From Hyphomicrobiales bacterium (lineage in GTDB: Bacteria > Pseudomonadota > Alphaproteobacteria > Rhizobiales > Beijerinckiaceae): a DNA stretch of 64,000 nucleotides. How positions within the stretch are numbered: the first letter of the stretch is position 1; each line of letters starts with the position of its first letter. Positions 35,415 through 49,216 of this stretch are shown here, one piece after another. The translations under genes were made by a program, and so were the position numbers. The stretch lies in contig JAGXAN010000009.1 of NCBI GenBank assembly GCA_019075865.1, forward strand, positions 91,067 to 155,066. Direction: 5' to 3'. The notes beneath the pieces were generated by a model. It was not told where the DNA came from and did no database searches. It saw only the letters and a list, made by a program, of their open reading frames with translations.

Positions 35415-37621
35415 TAATTTCCCAGAAGACGATCCAGAAGGTTGCGGTCCTTGTTGGACAGGCTGTTGACATCCTCGCCATTGTCCTGCCGCGCACTGGC
35501 TCCTGCATGGTTGATCGTCAGCGGTGCGCCGGGTTGGGTTGGGGCGTGCGGCACAAATTTTGCGGCAGCCTGGCTTGCGTCGGTCATGTCATCGGGCGGA
35601 TCGATGGCATCACCCGGCGGATTGGTCTGGCCATTGCCTGCCCATATGCCATAGGGCAATTGCGTGGGCGGCACATTCTGCAGCGCTGCCTGCATGTAAT
35701 TATGCCAGATGAGCGCTGGCAATGAACCGCCGGTTACGCCGCGCATCGGTGAGTTGTCGTCATTGCCAACCCACACCCCGGTTATCAACTGGCTTGAATA
35801 GCCGATGAACCAGGCATCGTGGAAATTCTGGCTGGTGCCGGTCTTGCCGGCAATCTGCCAAGCCGGCAATTGCGCGCGCCGCGCCGTGCCCGCCCGCACA
35901 ACCTGCGTCATCATATCGTTCATCATCGCTACATTTTGCGGTGCCACCACCCGGCCAAGATCCGCTCCCTTGAAGCGGTACAGCACTTTGCCATCCGTGG
36001 TATGAACATCCTTGATGATATGCGGCAGCACGGCAATGCCGCCATTGGCGAAGGGCGCATAGGCCGAAACCAGTTCCAGCGGTGTCACTTCCGAAGTGCC
36101 CAGCGCGATGGAAGCGTTGGGCTGCAATTGTGACAATATGCCGAGCCGGTGCGCCGTCTGGATGACCGCCCGCGGCCCAAATTCCAGTGCCAGCCGCACC
36201 GAGACGGTATTGATGGATTGTGCCAATGCGTGCCGCAACGTTACGTCGCCTTCAAAATGCTTTTCAAAATCGGACGGCTTCCACCCGCGCACATTTATCG
36301 GCGCATCCTTGCGATAGGTATCGGGCGTCAACCCGCCTTCAATTGCCGTGAGATAGACAAACGGCTTGAACGACGAACCCGGCTGGCGTTTGGCCGAGAC
36401 GGCCCGGTTAAACTGACTGTCCGCATAGGAAACGCCGCCCACCAGCGATACAATCGAGCCATCGGGCTTCATCGCAACCATCGCCCCTTGTGAGATATGC
36501 AACTTGGCTCCCACTTTGGCGACATTCGCTTCCAGCGTGGTTTCGGCAATATGCTGCAGATTGGGGTTGATGGTGGTGTCGACGACGATATCCTGCGTGA
36601 TCGACGAGATTTGGTCGCTCAGGGCATCCATCACGTAATCGGCAGCATAATTGACGCCGCTGCCGCTTTTGTCCTGCACGACATGGACATTCTGCGCCAG
36701 CGCCACCTGCGCCATGGCCTCTGAAATCAAATGTTGCTGCGCCATGGCGGCGACGACAATCGCCGCCCGATCTGTCGCCGCATGCAGGTTGTGGTTGGGT
36801 GCAAGACGGGTCGGCGCTTTCATCAGGCCGGCCAGCATCGCCGATTCTGCCAGCGTCACATCGCGGGCGCTATGCCCGAAATATTTCTGCGCCGCCGCCT
36901 CGACACCAAATGCACCCGAGCCAAAATAGACTCGGTTGAGGTAAAGCTCCAGAATCTGGCTTTTGGTGTATTTATGCTCCAGCCAAAGCGCCAGAATGGC
37001 TTCCTCGACCTTGCGTGACAGGGTGCGCTCCTGCGTTAAAAACAGGTTTTTGGCCAATTGCTGTGTCAGCGTCGAGCCGCCCTGCAACCCGCCGTGACCG
37101 GTCAGGTCGCGGAATATCGCGCGGGCGATGCCCACCGGATCAATGCCAAAATGCGAATAAAACCGCCGATCCTCGATCGCGACAAAGGCATTGGGCAGAT
37201 AGGGTGGCAATTCGTTGAGATGCACGGCCGCCCCGCCCGAATCGCCGCGATTGGTTAACAACACACCATTCGAGCCCAGAATGGAAATGTTTGGCGGCCG
37301 CTTGGGAATCGCCAACTGGTCAATCGGCGGTAATTTGGTGCTGTAATAGGCAAAGACCCCTGCCGCGCCGATCATGCCCCAGACCGCCAGCACAAAACTC
37401 CAATAAAACAGCCGGCCAATCCATGAGCGATGCTTGCGGCTGCGCCTGGCGTTTTTGGCAGCAGGCTTTTTTGGAGAGGTTTTCCTCGGCGGCGGGTCGT
37501 CACGCGTGGCGCGCAACTCGTCGTCGCGGCCGGCAGGGGCTTTGCCCTCGCCAAACCACGGTTCTTGCCGATCTGAGCTGCCTGAGCTTTTACGCCGCAT
37601 TACATCCCCGCTCGCCACCAT
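35414..37621 (-). CDS. Class A penicillin-binding protein (PBP1-type)
   Basis: This bifunctional peptidoglycan glycosyltransferase/transpeptidase has 735 residues. A basic Lys/Arg-rich cytoplasmic tail is followed by one transmembrane helix (about 68-92), a GT51 domain (EDRRFYSHFG with catalytic E150; GGSTLTQQLAKNLF; LYLNRVYFG) and a transpeptidase domain (SSFK with S416, SIN at 469-471, KTG at 593-595). It lacks the OB domain length of E. coli PBP1a and resembles the PBP1c/1b-like rhizobial class. The start may instead be the ATG at 37600, which has GGGGA upstream. It is divergent from dnaN, and TTAA repeats lie between them. Confidence 0.93.
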   Translation of the reverse strand: MVASGDVMRRKSSGSSDRQEPWFGEGKAPAGRDDELRATRDDPPPRKTSPKKPAAKNARRSRKHRSWIGRLFYWSFVLAVWGMIGAAGVFAYYSTKLPPIDQLAIPKRPPNISILGSNGVLLTNRGDSGGAAVHLNELPPYLPNAFVAIEDRRFYSHFGIDPVGIARAIFRDLTGHGGLQGGSTLTQQLAKNLFLTQERTLSRKVEEAILALWLEHKYTKSQILELYLNRVYFGSGAFGVEAAAQKYFGHSARDVTLAESAMLAGLMKAPTRLAPNHNLHAATDRAAIVVAAMAQQHLISEAMAQVALAQNVHVVQDKSGSGVNYAADYVMDALSDQISSITQDIVVDTTINPNLQHIAETTLEANVAKVGAKLHISQGAMVAMKPDGSIVSLVGGVSYADSQFNRAVSAKRQPGSSFKPFVYLTAIEGGLTPDTYRKDAPINVRGWKPSDFEKHFEGDVTLRHALAQSINTVSVRLALEFGPRAVIQTAHRLGILSQLQPNASIALGTSEVTPLELVSAYAPFANGGIAVLPHIIKDVHTTDGKVLYRFKGADLGRVVAPQNVAMMNDMMTQVVRAGTARRAQLPAWQIAGKTGTSQNFHDAWFIGYSSQLITGVWVGNDDNSPMRGVTGGSLPALIWHNYMQAALQNVPPTQLPYGIWAGNGQTNPPGDAIDPPDDMTDASQAAAKFVPHAPTQPGAPLTINHAGASARQDNGEDVNSLSNKDRNLLDRLLGN

Positions 37622-37625
37622 GGCC

Positions 37626-37673
37626 TTAAAACACTTTAAACACGGCAGTTTAAGGGCTGGTTAAGTCTATTAA
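37626..37673. promoter_or_regulatory. Cluster of TTAA half-sites (CtrA-like)
   Basis: Five TTAA tetramers lie at 37626, 37636, 37650, 37661 and 37670. The pair at 37650-37664, TTAAGGGCTGGTTAA, fits the alphaproteobacterial CtrA consensus TTAA-N7-TTAA exactly. The cluster sits between the divergent PBP and dnaN genes. That CtrA binds here is an inference from the consensus. Confidence 0.45.
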
Positions 37674-37783
37674 ACCCAATGGGCCTTGGAAAACCACAAA
37701 ATAGGTCGGTTTGCCGCTTGAGTTTTGGTCACAATATCTGCAATGTCGCAAGTCATTTTGCGTGAATTGTCTGGATCAGAAGT

Positions 37784-38902
37784 ATGAAAGTCACTCTTGA
37801 GCGCTCGGCCCTTGTCAAGGCGCTGGGCCATGTCCACCGTGTTGTCGAAAAGCGCAACACCATACCGATTTTGTCCAACGTATTGATTCGCGCTTCGGGC
37901 AAAGCCCTGTTTTTGCGCGCCACGGATCTCGATCTCGAGGTTACCGAGAGCATCCCGGCCGACGTCAGCATGGAGGGCGGCACCACTTTGCCCGCCCACA
38001 CATTCTACGACATCGTCCGCAAATTACCCGATGGCGCGCAGATTTCGCTCGAAACCATGGGCGATGGCGGCCAGCTTTTGCTGCGTGCCGGACGCTCTCG
38101 CTTCAACCTGCAATCCCTGCCCGAGAGCGACTTTCCGGATCTTACCGCCGGAGAATTGTCGCACCGCTTCAATCTGTCGGCCAATGATCTCAAAAAAATG
38201 ATCGAGCAAACCCAGTTTGCGATCTCCAAAGAGGAAACCCGTTATTATCTCAACGGCATTTTCATGCACACGACCGAAGTCGATGGTCATATGATGTTGC
38301 GGGCGGTTGCCACCGATGGCCACCGCCTGGCCCGCGTCGAATTACCGGCTCCGCAAGGTTCATCCGGTATGCCGGGCATCATTCTGCCGCGCAAGGCGGT
38401 AAGCGAAGTGCAGAAGCTGGTGGAAGATGGCTCCACCGAAGTGCTGGTCGAGATTTCGCCCACCAAGATGCGCTTCACCTTCAATGATGTGATTCTGACG
38501 TCCAAACTCATTGATGGCACTTTCCCCGACTATAACCGGGTGATTCCGGCCGGTAACAACAAGCGCCTGGTGGTGGATCGCGCCCCGTTTGCGGCAGCCG
38601 TGGACCGCGTTTCGACCATTTCTTCCGAGCGTGGCCGCGCCGTCAAACTGGCAATTGGCGATAACAAGCTCACGCTCTCGGTGACCAATCCCGAATCGGG
38701 CTCGGCCAGTGAGGAACTGGAAGTTGACTATGATTCGACACCGCTCGAAATCGGCTTCAATGCGGGTTATCTGATGGATATACTGACGCAACTGGTGGGT
38801 GACACGGCTTTGTTCAAGCTCAATGACGCCGGTTCGCCAACGCTGGTTCTCGATCGCGATGGTGCGGCTGCCCTCTATGTCCTGATGCCGATGCGGGTGT
38901 AA
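37784..38902 (+). CDS. dnaN: DNA polymerase III beta sliding clamp
   Basis: The 372-residue protein has the three repeated clamp domains. It begins MKVTLERSALVKALGHVHRVVEKRNTIPILSNV and ends DRDGAAALYVLMPMRV, the conserved peptide-binding C terminus. Dimers encircle DNA and tether polymerase III. dnaA is not upstream, unlike in many bacteria; a divergent PBP gene is there. recF follows after 19 bases and gyrB later, so the dnaN-recF-gyrB order is kept. Confidence 0.97.
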   Translation: MKVTLERSALVKALGHVHRVVEKRNTIPILSNVLIRASGKALFLRATDLDLEVTESIPADVSMEGGTTLPAHTFYDIVRKLPDGAQISLETMGDGGQLLLRAGRSRFNLQSLPESDFPDLTAGELSHRFNLSANDLKKMIEQTQFAISKEETRYYLNGIFMHTTEVDGHMMLRAVATDGHRLARVELPAPQGSSGMPGIILPRKAVSEVQKLVEDGSTEVLVEISPTKMRFTFNDVILTSKLIDGTFPDYNRVIPAGNNKRLVVDRAPFAAAVDRVSTISSERGRAVKLAIGDNKLTLSVTNPESGSASEELEVDYDSTPLEIGFNAGYLMDILTQLVGDTALFKLNDAGSPTLVLDRDGAAALYVLMPMRV

Positions 38903-38921
38903 CCCGCTGCAAGGAGCGCCA

Positions 38922-40067
38922 ATGTCCAGCGCTCCGGCCATCACGCGCCTGAATCTCACGGATTTTCGTTCCTATGCCGCGCTCGATTTGACGGTCAATG
39001 GGAGGGTCATCGTGCTCACCGGTGAAAATGGCGCCGGCAAAACCAATGTTCTGGAAGCTTTGTCGTTGCTGACACAAGGCCGCGGCATGCGCCGCGTCGA
39101 CCCGGCGGAATGCGTCCGGTCGAACGGGGCCGGGGGTTGGGCCATTTCAGCGGCCTTGTGGCGCGATGATTTTGAAACGCAGCTGGGCACCGGTCTGGAG
39201 CCGCCCGACGCGCAGGGCATTCGCGCCCGCCGCTTTCGCATTGACCGCGCGCCGGTGCCATCCGTGCGTGCCTTTGCTGACCATTTGCGCATCGTCTGGC
39301 TGACCCCAGCCATGGATGGCTTGTTCACCGGCCCCCCCAATGAACGTCGGCGTTTTCTCGACCGGCTGGTTCTGGCGGTCGATGCCGGCCATGGCACGCG
39401 CGTCAATGCGCTGGAGCGGGCGCTGCGCAACCGCAACCGCTTGCTGGAGGAGGGCGGGCGCGAGCGCGCCTGGCTCGACGCCTGCGAGCGTGAACTGGCG
39501 GAAATCGCCTTGGCCGTGGCCGCCGCCCGCTGCGAGACCGTGCGCAAATTGCAGCAATTGATGGACGCCAACCATGACGCGACCTCGCCATTTCCCTGGG
39601 CGGAACTGACGCTGGATGGCTGGCTGGAGCGACAATTGCCTGAAACCTCGGCGCTGGCGCTGGAGGACCTCTATGTCGCGGCTTTGCGGGACAATCGCGG
39701 GCGGGACAGTGCCGCCGGGCGCACTTTGCTCGGCCCCCATACCAGCGATCTCATCGTCCACCACGGCCCCAAGGCCATTGCCGCCGCAAAAGCCTCGACG
39801 GGGGAGCAAAAGGCCCTGCTCACCGGCCTCGTGCTCGCCCATGCCCGGCTTGTCGGCGAGTTGAGCGGCCTGCCGCCGCTGCTGTTGCTGGACGAAATTG
39901 CCGCCCATTTTGACCCCATCCGCCGCCAGGCCCTTTTCGAGCAGGTTCTGGCCATGTCATCGCAGGTTTGGCTCACCGGTGCCAATGCGCAGGATTTTGC
40001 GGGGCTGGCCAATCGTGCTAGTATCTATAGCGTTGAAGGGGGGCAAATTCGGCCCTTGCCGGAATGA
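38922..40067 (+). CDS. recF: DNA replication and repair protein RecF
   Basis: The 381-residue SMC-like ATPase loads RecA at gapped DNA. GENGAGKTNVLEALSLL is Walker A, TGEQKALLTGLVLAHA the signature motif and LLLLDEIAAHFDP Walker B. LNLTDFRSYAALDL near the N terminus is typical of RecF. AAGGAG six bases before the ATG supports the start. It follows dnaN closely and is probably co-transcribed. gyrB begins 117 bases after it. Confidence 0.96.
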   Translation: MSSAPAITRLNLTDFRSYAALDLTVNGRVIVLTGENGAGKTNVLEALSLLTQGRGMRRVDPAECVRSNGAGGWAISAALWRDDFETQLGTGLEPPDAQGIRARRFRIDRAPVPSVRAFADHLRIVWLTPAMDGLFTGPPNERRRFLDRLVLAVDAGHGTRVNALERALRNRNRLLEEGGRERAWLDACERELAEIALAVAAARCETVRKLQQLMDANHDATSPFPWAELTLDGWLERQLPETSALALEDLYVAALRDNRGRDSAAGRTLLGPHTSDLIVHHGPKAIAAAKASTGEQKALLTGLVLAHARLVGELSGLPPLLLLDEIAAHFDPIRRQALFEQVLAMSSQVWLTGANAQDFAGLANRASIYSVEGGQIRPLPE

Positions 40068-40181
40068 AGCTCCAGCAAATTCCGTCTCGCAACCAGATGT
40101 GACGAGCATCCGTGTTTGCTGTATAATGAAATTATAAATCATAGACTTGCGCGGCTCGCGCCTGAAATGGAAAGCTTTTGA

Positions 40182-42641
<2,460 letters not shown>

Positions 42642-42647
42642 GGGGGG

Positions 42648-43601
42648 CTACACCCCCGCCTCTGCCTCGGCCCAGATTTTCATCAACTGATGGGCAATGG
42701 CCATCGGGGGCGGGCAGGTCAGGGCTTGCTCATGGGTGTTGTTCAGGAGCGCCAGCGCTTCGGCGCGGCTGAACCAGCGCGCGTCTTCAAGTTCGTCATG
42801 ATCGATTTTCAACGCCGTTTCCGCCACTTCGGCAAAGCAGCCGATCATCAGCGAGGCCGGAAACGGCCATGTCTGGCTGGATATGTAGCGCACCCGGCCA
42901 GCCCGCACACCCGCTTCCTCCAGCAGTTCGCGCCGCACGGAATCCTCGATGGTTTCGCCCGGCTCCAGAAAGCCCGCGAGGCAGGAATACATGCCCGGCG
43001 GAAACCGTGGCTGACGCCCTAACAGGCACGCATCGCCGTGCACGGCCAGCATGATCACCACCGGGTCCGTGCGCGGAAAATGGTGCGTGCCGCAAGCATC
43101 GCATTCGCGCCGCCACCCCGCCGCCGCCATCCGCGTCGGCTGCCCGCATTTGCTGCAGAACCGATGGGTCTTGTGCCAATGCAGCACGCTTTTGGCTTGC
43201 GCCAACACGCCCAGAAGCGCCGGTGGCAGCAAGCCTTGCGTAATAAGTTTGCGCAAATCGACCGCCACCAGCCCGTGCTGGGGCCATTCAACCGATTCCG
43301 CGTCTTCGATCAGCGTCACAAACACCGGATCCTGATCGTCCAGCCCCAGAAAAACCGTCTCGCGATGGGCACCCACCGCGCCAAGCCGCTCAAGGGCAAA
43401 GCCAAGTGGAAATAGCGGCTCATTGGACGCGCTTTCATTGGGTAACAATGGCAGATCGCCCGCCAGTAGCAGGGTTCTGGCGCGCGGGTGCTGTAAAAGG
43501 CTTTGGATGAATGGGCCATCGTCGCGCCGCTCCGAAAGGCGGTTGAGATGATTGCGGGAAAAGCCATTCCGGGCCGACGCATCAAGTTTCCACAAGTTCA
43601 T
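42648..43601 (-). CDS. nudC: NAD(H) diphosphatase / NADH pyrophosphatase NudC
   Basis: The 317-residue Nudix hydrolase cleaves NAD(H) to AMP and NMN(H), and NudC enzymes also remove NAD caps from RNA. The zinc ribbon CSKCGQP plus ECDACGTHHFPR, the Nudix box (GFLEPGETIEDSVRRELLEEAGV) and the NADH-specific SQTWPFPASLM motif are all present. The last has T in place of the common P of SQPWPFPxS. Its ATG overlaps the ccmA stop by four bases on the minus strand, so the two are translationally coupled. Confidence 0.94.
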   Translation of the reverse strand: MNLWKLDASARNGFSRNHLNRLSERRDDGPFIQSLLQHPRARTLLLAGDLPLLPNESASNEPLFPLGFALERLGAVGAHRETVFLGLDDQDPVFVTLIEDAESVEWPQHGLVAVDLRKLITQGLLPPALLGVLAQAKSVLHWHKTHRFCSKCGQPTRMAAAGWRRECDACGTHHFPRTDPVVIMLAVHGDACLLGRQPRFPPGMYSCLAGFLEPGETIEDSVRRELLEEAGVRAGRVRYISSQTWPFPASLMIGCFAEVAETALKIDHDELEDARWFSRAEALALLNNTHEQALTCPPPMAIAHQLMKIWAEAEAGV

Positions 43602-44236
43602 GCCACGCCCCGCATTGCCGGTTGAATCACAAGTTCACGAATGTCGGCAATGCCAAGCGGGGCGTGGGTCGCGGCCATCACAATGCCGCCGCTCGCCAGA
43701 TGCTCGCGCACCACATCGGCAAACAAGGCCTGCGAACTGGTATCAAGCGCGGTCGTTGGCTCGTCGAGAAGCCAGATCGGCCGCCGCGCCACCAAAAGCC
43801 GGGCCAGCGCCACCCGTCGTTTTTGTCCGGCCGAGAGAAAGCCGAACGGAAACTCGCCGACCTGCGGCAGACCGAATCTGGCCAGCGCCGCATCGGGTGC
43901 CAAGCCGCCGCCGCCCAGCATATGCGCCCAAAAATCGAGATTTTCATAGGCGGTGAGCGCGCTCTTCATGCCATCGGCATGGCCCAGATAATGCGCCGAG
44001 GTGGCAATTAGCGCGTCCGCTTCAAGGCCCTCGCAAGTGAGGCGCCCCGAAGCCAGCGGCAAGAACCCGGCAATGGCCCGCAACAAGGTTGATTTGCCAG
44101 CGCCATTGGGCCCGAGCACCGCCATGGCCTCGCCTTGCTCAAGGGAGAAAGAAATCTCGTGCACGATAGGCCGGCCCGAGCGTTCGATCGAGACTTTGTC
44201 GGCGATCAGGCGAAGCTTCGGCACAAGGGTCGTCAA
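43598..44236 (-). CDS. ccmA: Heme exporter ATP-binding protein CcmA
   Basis: This 212-residue ABC ATPase belongs to the CcmABCD system I machinery that delivers heme to CcmE for cytochrome c maturation. [16 protein letters not shown] is Walker [17 protein letters not shown] the signature and [12 protein letters not shown]alker B. The [18 protein letters not shown] segment, with conserved GHxxGxKxxLTxxENL, is diagnostic for CcmA. ccmB and ccmC, usually immediately downstream, are missing and nudC is coupled instead. acnA, a common neighbour in Rhizobiales, is divergent. Confidence 0.9.
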   Translation of the reverse strand: MTTLVPKLRLIADKVSIERSGRPIVHEISFSLEQGEAMAVLGPNGAGKSTLLRAIAGFLPLASGRLTCEGLEADALIATSAHYLGHADGMKSALTAYENLDFWAHMLGGGGLAPDAALARFGLPQVGEFPFGFLSAGQKRRVALARLLVARRPIWLLDEPTTALDTSSQALFADVVREHLASGGIVMAATHAPLGIADIRELVIQPAMRGVA

Positions 44237-44538
44237 AGAGCAAATCCGGTCTGAGAATCGAGGCCACCATACTGCAATTGCGGCTTTCTGCCACTAGGCA
44301 AAAGCCATTTCAAGCTTCCTTCGTCGCGCCCAGCGCCCATGCACAAAATTTAATCAAGGCGGTCAATTATTGTCTTTTTGCGGCAATTATTGTTCAGTCA
44401 TGCAAAATCGCAGGGCAAGCATCCACTTTTTGGGAGCCTCTTCGCCCCTTTGCTTATTGCACTGCCACAAAAGCCGGTGTAACGGCAATTCATTCGTATT
44501 TCGTTGCCCCGATTCCAAAGCACAAAAAAGGAATGGTC
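44237..44538. other. Intergenic region between divergent ccmA and acnA
   Basis: About 300 bases with no gene. The acnA frame stays open through it from 44278 but has no similarity to aconitase or any start signal. The part around 44340-44400 is AT-rich and likely holds the acnA promoter. No clear -35/-10 pair, Irr, RirA or Fur box was found by eye. Confidence 0.5.
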
Positions 44539-47259
<2,721 letters not shown>

Positions 47260-47303
47260 GGCCAGCGCCGGGCTTAGAGACCGGCCTTATCTGCCAGGAA
47301 ATT

Positions 47304-47339
47304 GCGCCCGTGGCCCCAAAGGCTGCGGGCGATTTCTTT
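47304..47339 (+). terminator. Probable terminator after acnA
   Basis: CGCCCG (47305-47310) and CGGGCG (47326-47331) form an outer stem, with an inner GCC/GGC stem around CCAAA. ATTTCTTT follows directly. The inner bulge makes it imperfect, but position and T-rich tail fit acnA termination. It overlaps the very end of the convergent gene region. Confidence 0.6.
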
Positions 47340-47344
47340 GGGTG

Positions 47345-47917
47345 CTAGCGTCCCATGTTGAAATATTCGGCATTGGGGCGCATGTCCACTGCCGCCGCCA
47401 TGCGGTTGGACATGGAGAAAAAGCTGGCAACCGCTGCAATGTCCCAGATATCGCGCTCGCTGAAGCCATGCGCCCGCAAAGCCGCGCGGTCATCCTCGTC
47501 GATGGCGTAGGATGTCAGCGCCACCTTGACCGCGAAATCCAGCATTTCCCGCTGGCGGGGTGGCAGTGCCACCGCCCGGTAATTGATGGCCAGCGTATCG
47601 CCGAGGGCCGGGTTGCCCGACATCACCCGCACCGCCGCGCCATGCGCGATAATGCAATAGAAACAGCTGTTTTGCGCCGAAACCGCGACGGCGATCATCT
47701 CCCGTTCGAGCTTGCTCAAGCCGGAAGGCGCCAGCATCAGATCATTGTAAAAGGCGGCAAAGGCTTCCAGTTTGGCATTGTCATGCGCATAGGCGCGCAA
47801 GACATTGGGCACGAAGCCAATTTTTTCCACGCATTTATCGAAATAGGCGCGCATCTGTGGCGAAAGTTCCGCCTCGCGCAAATCCAGTGCCACCGGGTTA
47901 TCATCGACCTTCAGCAT
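47345..47917 (-). CDS. Carboxymuconolactone decarboxylase/AhpD-family peroxidase-related protein
   Basis: The 190-residue all-helical protein has the AhpD-type redox centre CFYCIIAH, with C85, C88 and H92. It carries the fold of the 'uncharacterized peroxidase-related enzyme' subgroup (GFVPNVLRAYAHDNAKLEAFAAFYNDLM). AhpD relatives reduce peroxiredoxins or act on peroxides; the substrate here is unknown. A perfect AGGAGG lies seven bases before the ATG, implying strong translation. It lies downstream of the cellulose operon on the same strand with a 92-base gap that contains an inverted repeat, so co-transcription is uncertain. Confidence 0.85.
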   Translation of the reverse strand: MLKVDDNPVALDLREAELSPQMRAYFDKCVEKIGFVPNVLRAYAHDNAKLEAFAAFYNDLMLAPSGLSKLEREMIAVAVSAQNSCFYCIIAHGAAVRVMSGNPALGDTLAINYRAVALPPRQREMLDFAVKVALTSYAIDEDDRAALRAHGFSERDIWDIAAVASFFSMSNRMAAAVDMRPNAEYFNMGR

Positions 47918-47951
47918 GCACGCCTCCTGTTGGATGATGCATAATGCCGCT

Positions 47952-47975
47952 TTTTCAGCAAATTGTCGCTGAAAA
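47952..47975. promoter_or_regulatory. Perfect 8-bp inverted repeat between bcsN and the AhpD-like gene
   Basis: TTTTCAGC and GCTGAAAA are separated by eight bases, 35 bases upstream of the AhpD-like start. For minus-strand transcription the hairpin is not followed by a T-run, so it could be an operator as well as a weak end to the bcs operon. Confidence 0.35.
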
Positions 47976-48009
47976 TCGATGGCGGACCGGCGCTCTCATC
48001 GTCGCATCC

Positions 48010-49215
48010 CTAAATGCTGGGGTCCTGCAGCGCGCGCAGCCGCAGCATTTGCGAACCATCGCCCTGCGGCATGGTTTGCGACATGCCGCCTGCCGTTGCG
48101 CCGCCGCCGGGCATGGCTGCTGCCCCGCCCGGCCCGGCATAAGCCTCGGGTGGCAGGTCGAATTTGGCAGCCGGTGGTGCGACAATCCGGTTGGCATAGG
48201 CGGGCACCATGCCCTGGCCATTGGCGGGTTGGCCATATCCGGGCGTCAATTGCGGCTGAAGCGCCGGCTGCATCTGTACCTGGACTGGCTGCACGCTGGC
48301 TGGCTGCGCCGCGGGTTTGGCCGCCGTGCGCTCGCGATAGGGCTGCAAATGCAGCTTCTTGTGCTCGTTGGCGATGCGCACCTTGCGGCGCGGCCGTGCT
48401 TGCATCGGTTCGGCCATCCGCACATTCTCATGGGGCATTTGATAGCCGGAAAATTCGCCGCCAATCAGCGCCGTATTGGGCTGAAGCGATTGCGTGCGAA
48501 GGCCGGTGCCGACGCCCAGCCCCGGATGCCAGAGCACCGGAAGCCCGATGCCGTCACTGCCAGCCAGCGAAAGATCGTTGATTAAGCCAGCCAATTGATC
48601 TGCGCTGACCCCGCGCCGGCAAAGCTGAATGCGCAGGGATACAGGCTGGCGCGGTGAAACGAGGCCGCGCACCAGCGATGTCGACTGGTCGTTGTTGGCA
48701 TGGCCAAAATCATCAATCCACTGCCAGGCGTAAACGCAGCGGTCGCCATCGCGCGCCGTGCCAGCCGCCATGCCATAGGGGCCGTATTGATTGCGCAGCA
48801 ATACCGGCACGATCTTCATATCCATACCGGGGAACCGCGTTTGCAATTCATTGGCTATGGTGACGTCGTCGGTATGGGCCAGCGTAATCAGGTGGTTGCG
48901 GATCACCGCGCCTTCCGGCTGCACTTCCACGGAAATATCAATGCCATTATTGCCACGGCCATGGTTTCCGCCAGCCAGCACGATTTTTTGCGAGACGCCA
49001 TTGTCAAAGCGCTCTTCATCCACCTCCACAACCTGCCCGATCGAAGCTGGCAGGCTTGCCAGCGCATAATTGCCGGAAATTCGGGTCACCAGAGACTGGT
49101 TGGGTCGGAACAAGGCTTGAGAAGCGGCGCTTTCATGAACGTCGAATACATTGGAGGCACAGCCGCCGAGGCTGAGAGCCAGCCCGCACAGCATGAGTTT
49201 GCCAAGGTTGCGCAT
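48010..49215 (-). CDS. bcsN: BcsN-like cellulose biosynthesis lipoprotein
   Basis: The 401-residue protein has a lipoprotein signal with lipobox LGGC (Cys19). A conserved N-terminal domain (to about residue 225) has the pattern of CBP_BcsN proteins found in rhizobial cellulose operons. The remainder is a Pro/Gln/Ala-rich low-complexity tail. The protein is presumably anchored to the outer membrane and faces the periplasm. It begins one base after the bcsK-like stop, as the last gene of the bcs operon. BcsN has no known enzymatic activity. The assignment rests on context plus the lipoprotein N domain. Confidence 0.75.
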   Translation of the reverse strand: MRNLGKLMLCGLALSLGGCASNVFDVHESAASQALFRPNQSLVTRISGNYALASLPASIGQVVEVDEERFDNGVSQKIVLAGGNHGRGNNGIDISVEVQPEGAVIRNHLITLAHTDDVTIANELQTRFPGMDMKIVPVLLRNQYGPYGMAAGTARDGDRCVYAWQWIDDFGHANNDQSTSLVRGLVSPRQPVSLRIQLCRRGVSADQLAGLINDLSLAGSDGIGLPVLWHPGLGVGTGLRTQSLQPNTALIGGEFSGYQMPHENVRMAEPMQARPRRKVRIANEHKKLHLQPYRERTAAKPAAQPASVQPVQVQMQPALQPQLTPGYGQPANGQGMVPAYANRIVAPPAAKFDLPPEAYAGPGGAAAMPGGGATAGGMSQTMPQGDGSQMLRLRALQDPSI

Positions 49216-49216
49216 A

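Noticed and set aside
37622..37783. Possible replication origin next to dnaN-recF-gyrB
   Set aside because: No dnaA gene and no TTATNCACA boxes on either strand; the TTAA cluster alone is better explained as regulatory sites.
44278..44538. In-frame upstream extension of acnA by 87 codons
   Set aside because: No similarity to aconitase, and the ATG at 44539 has a ribosome binding site at the right distance.
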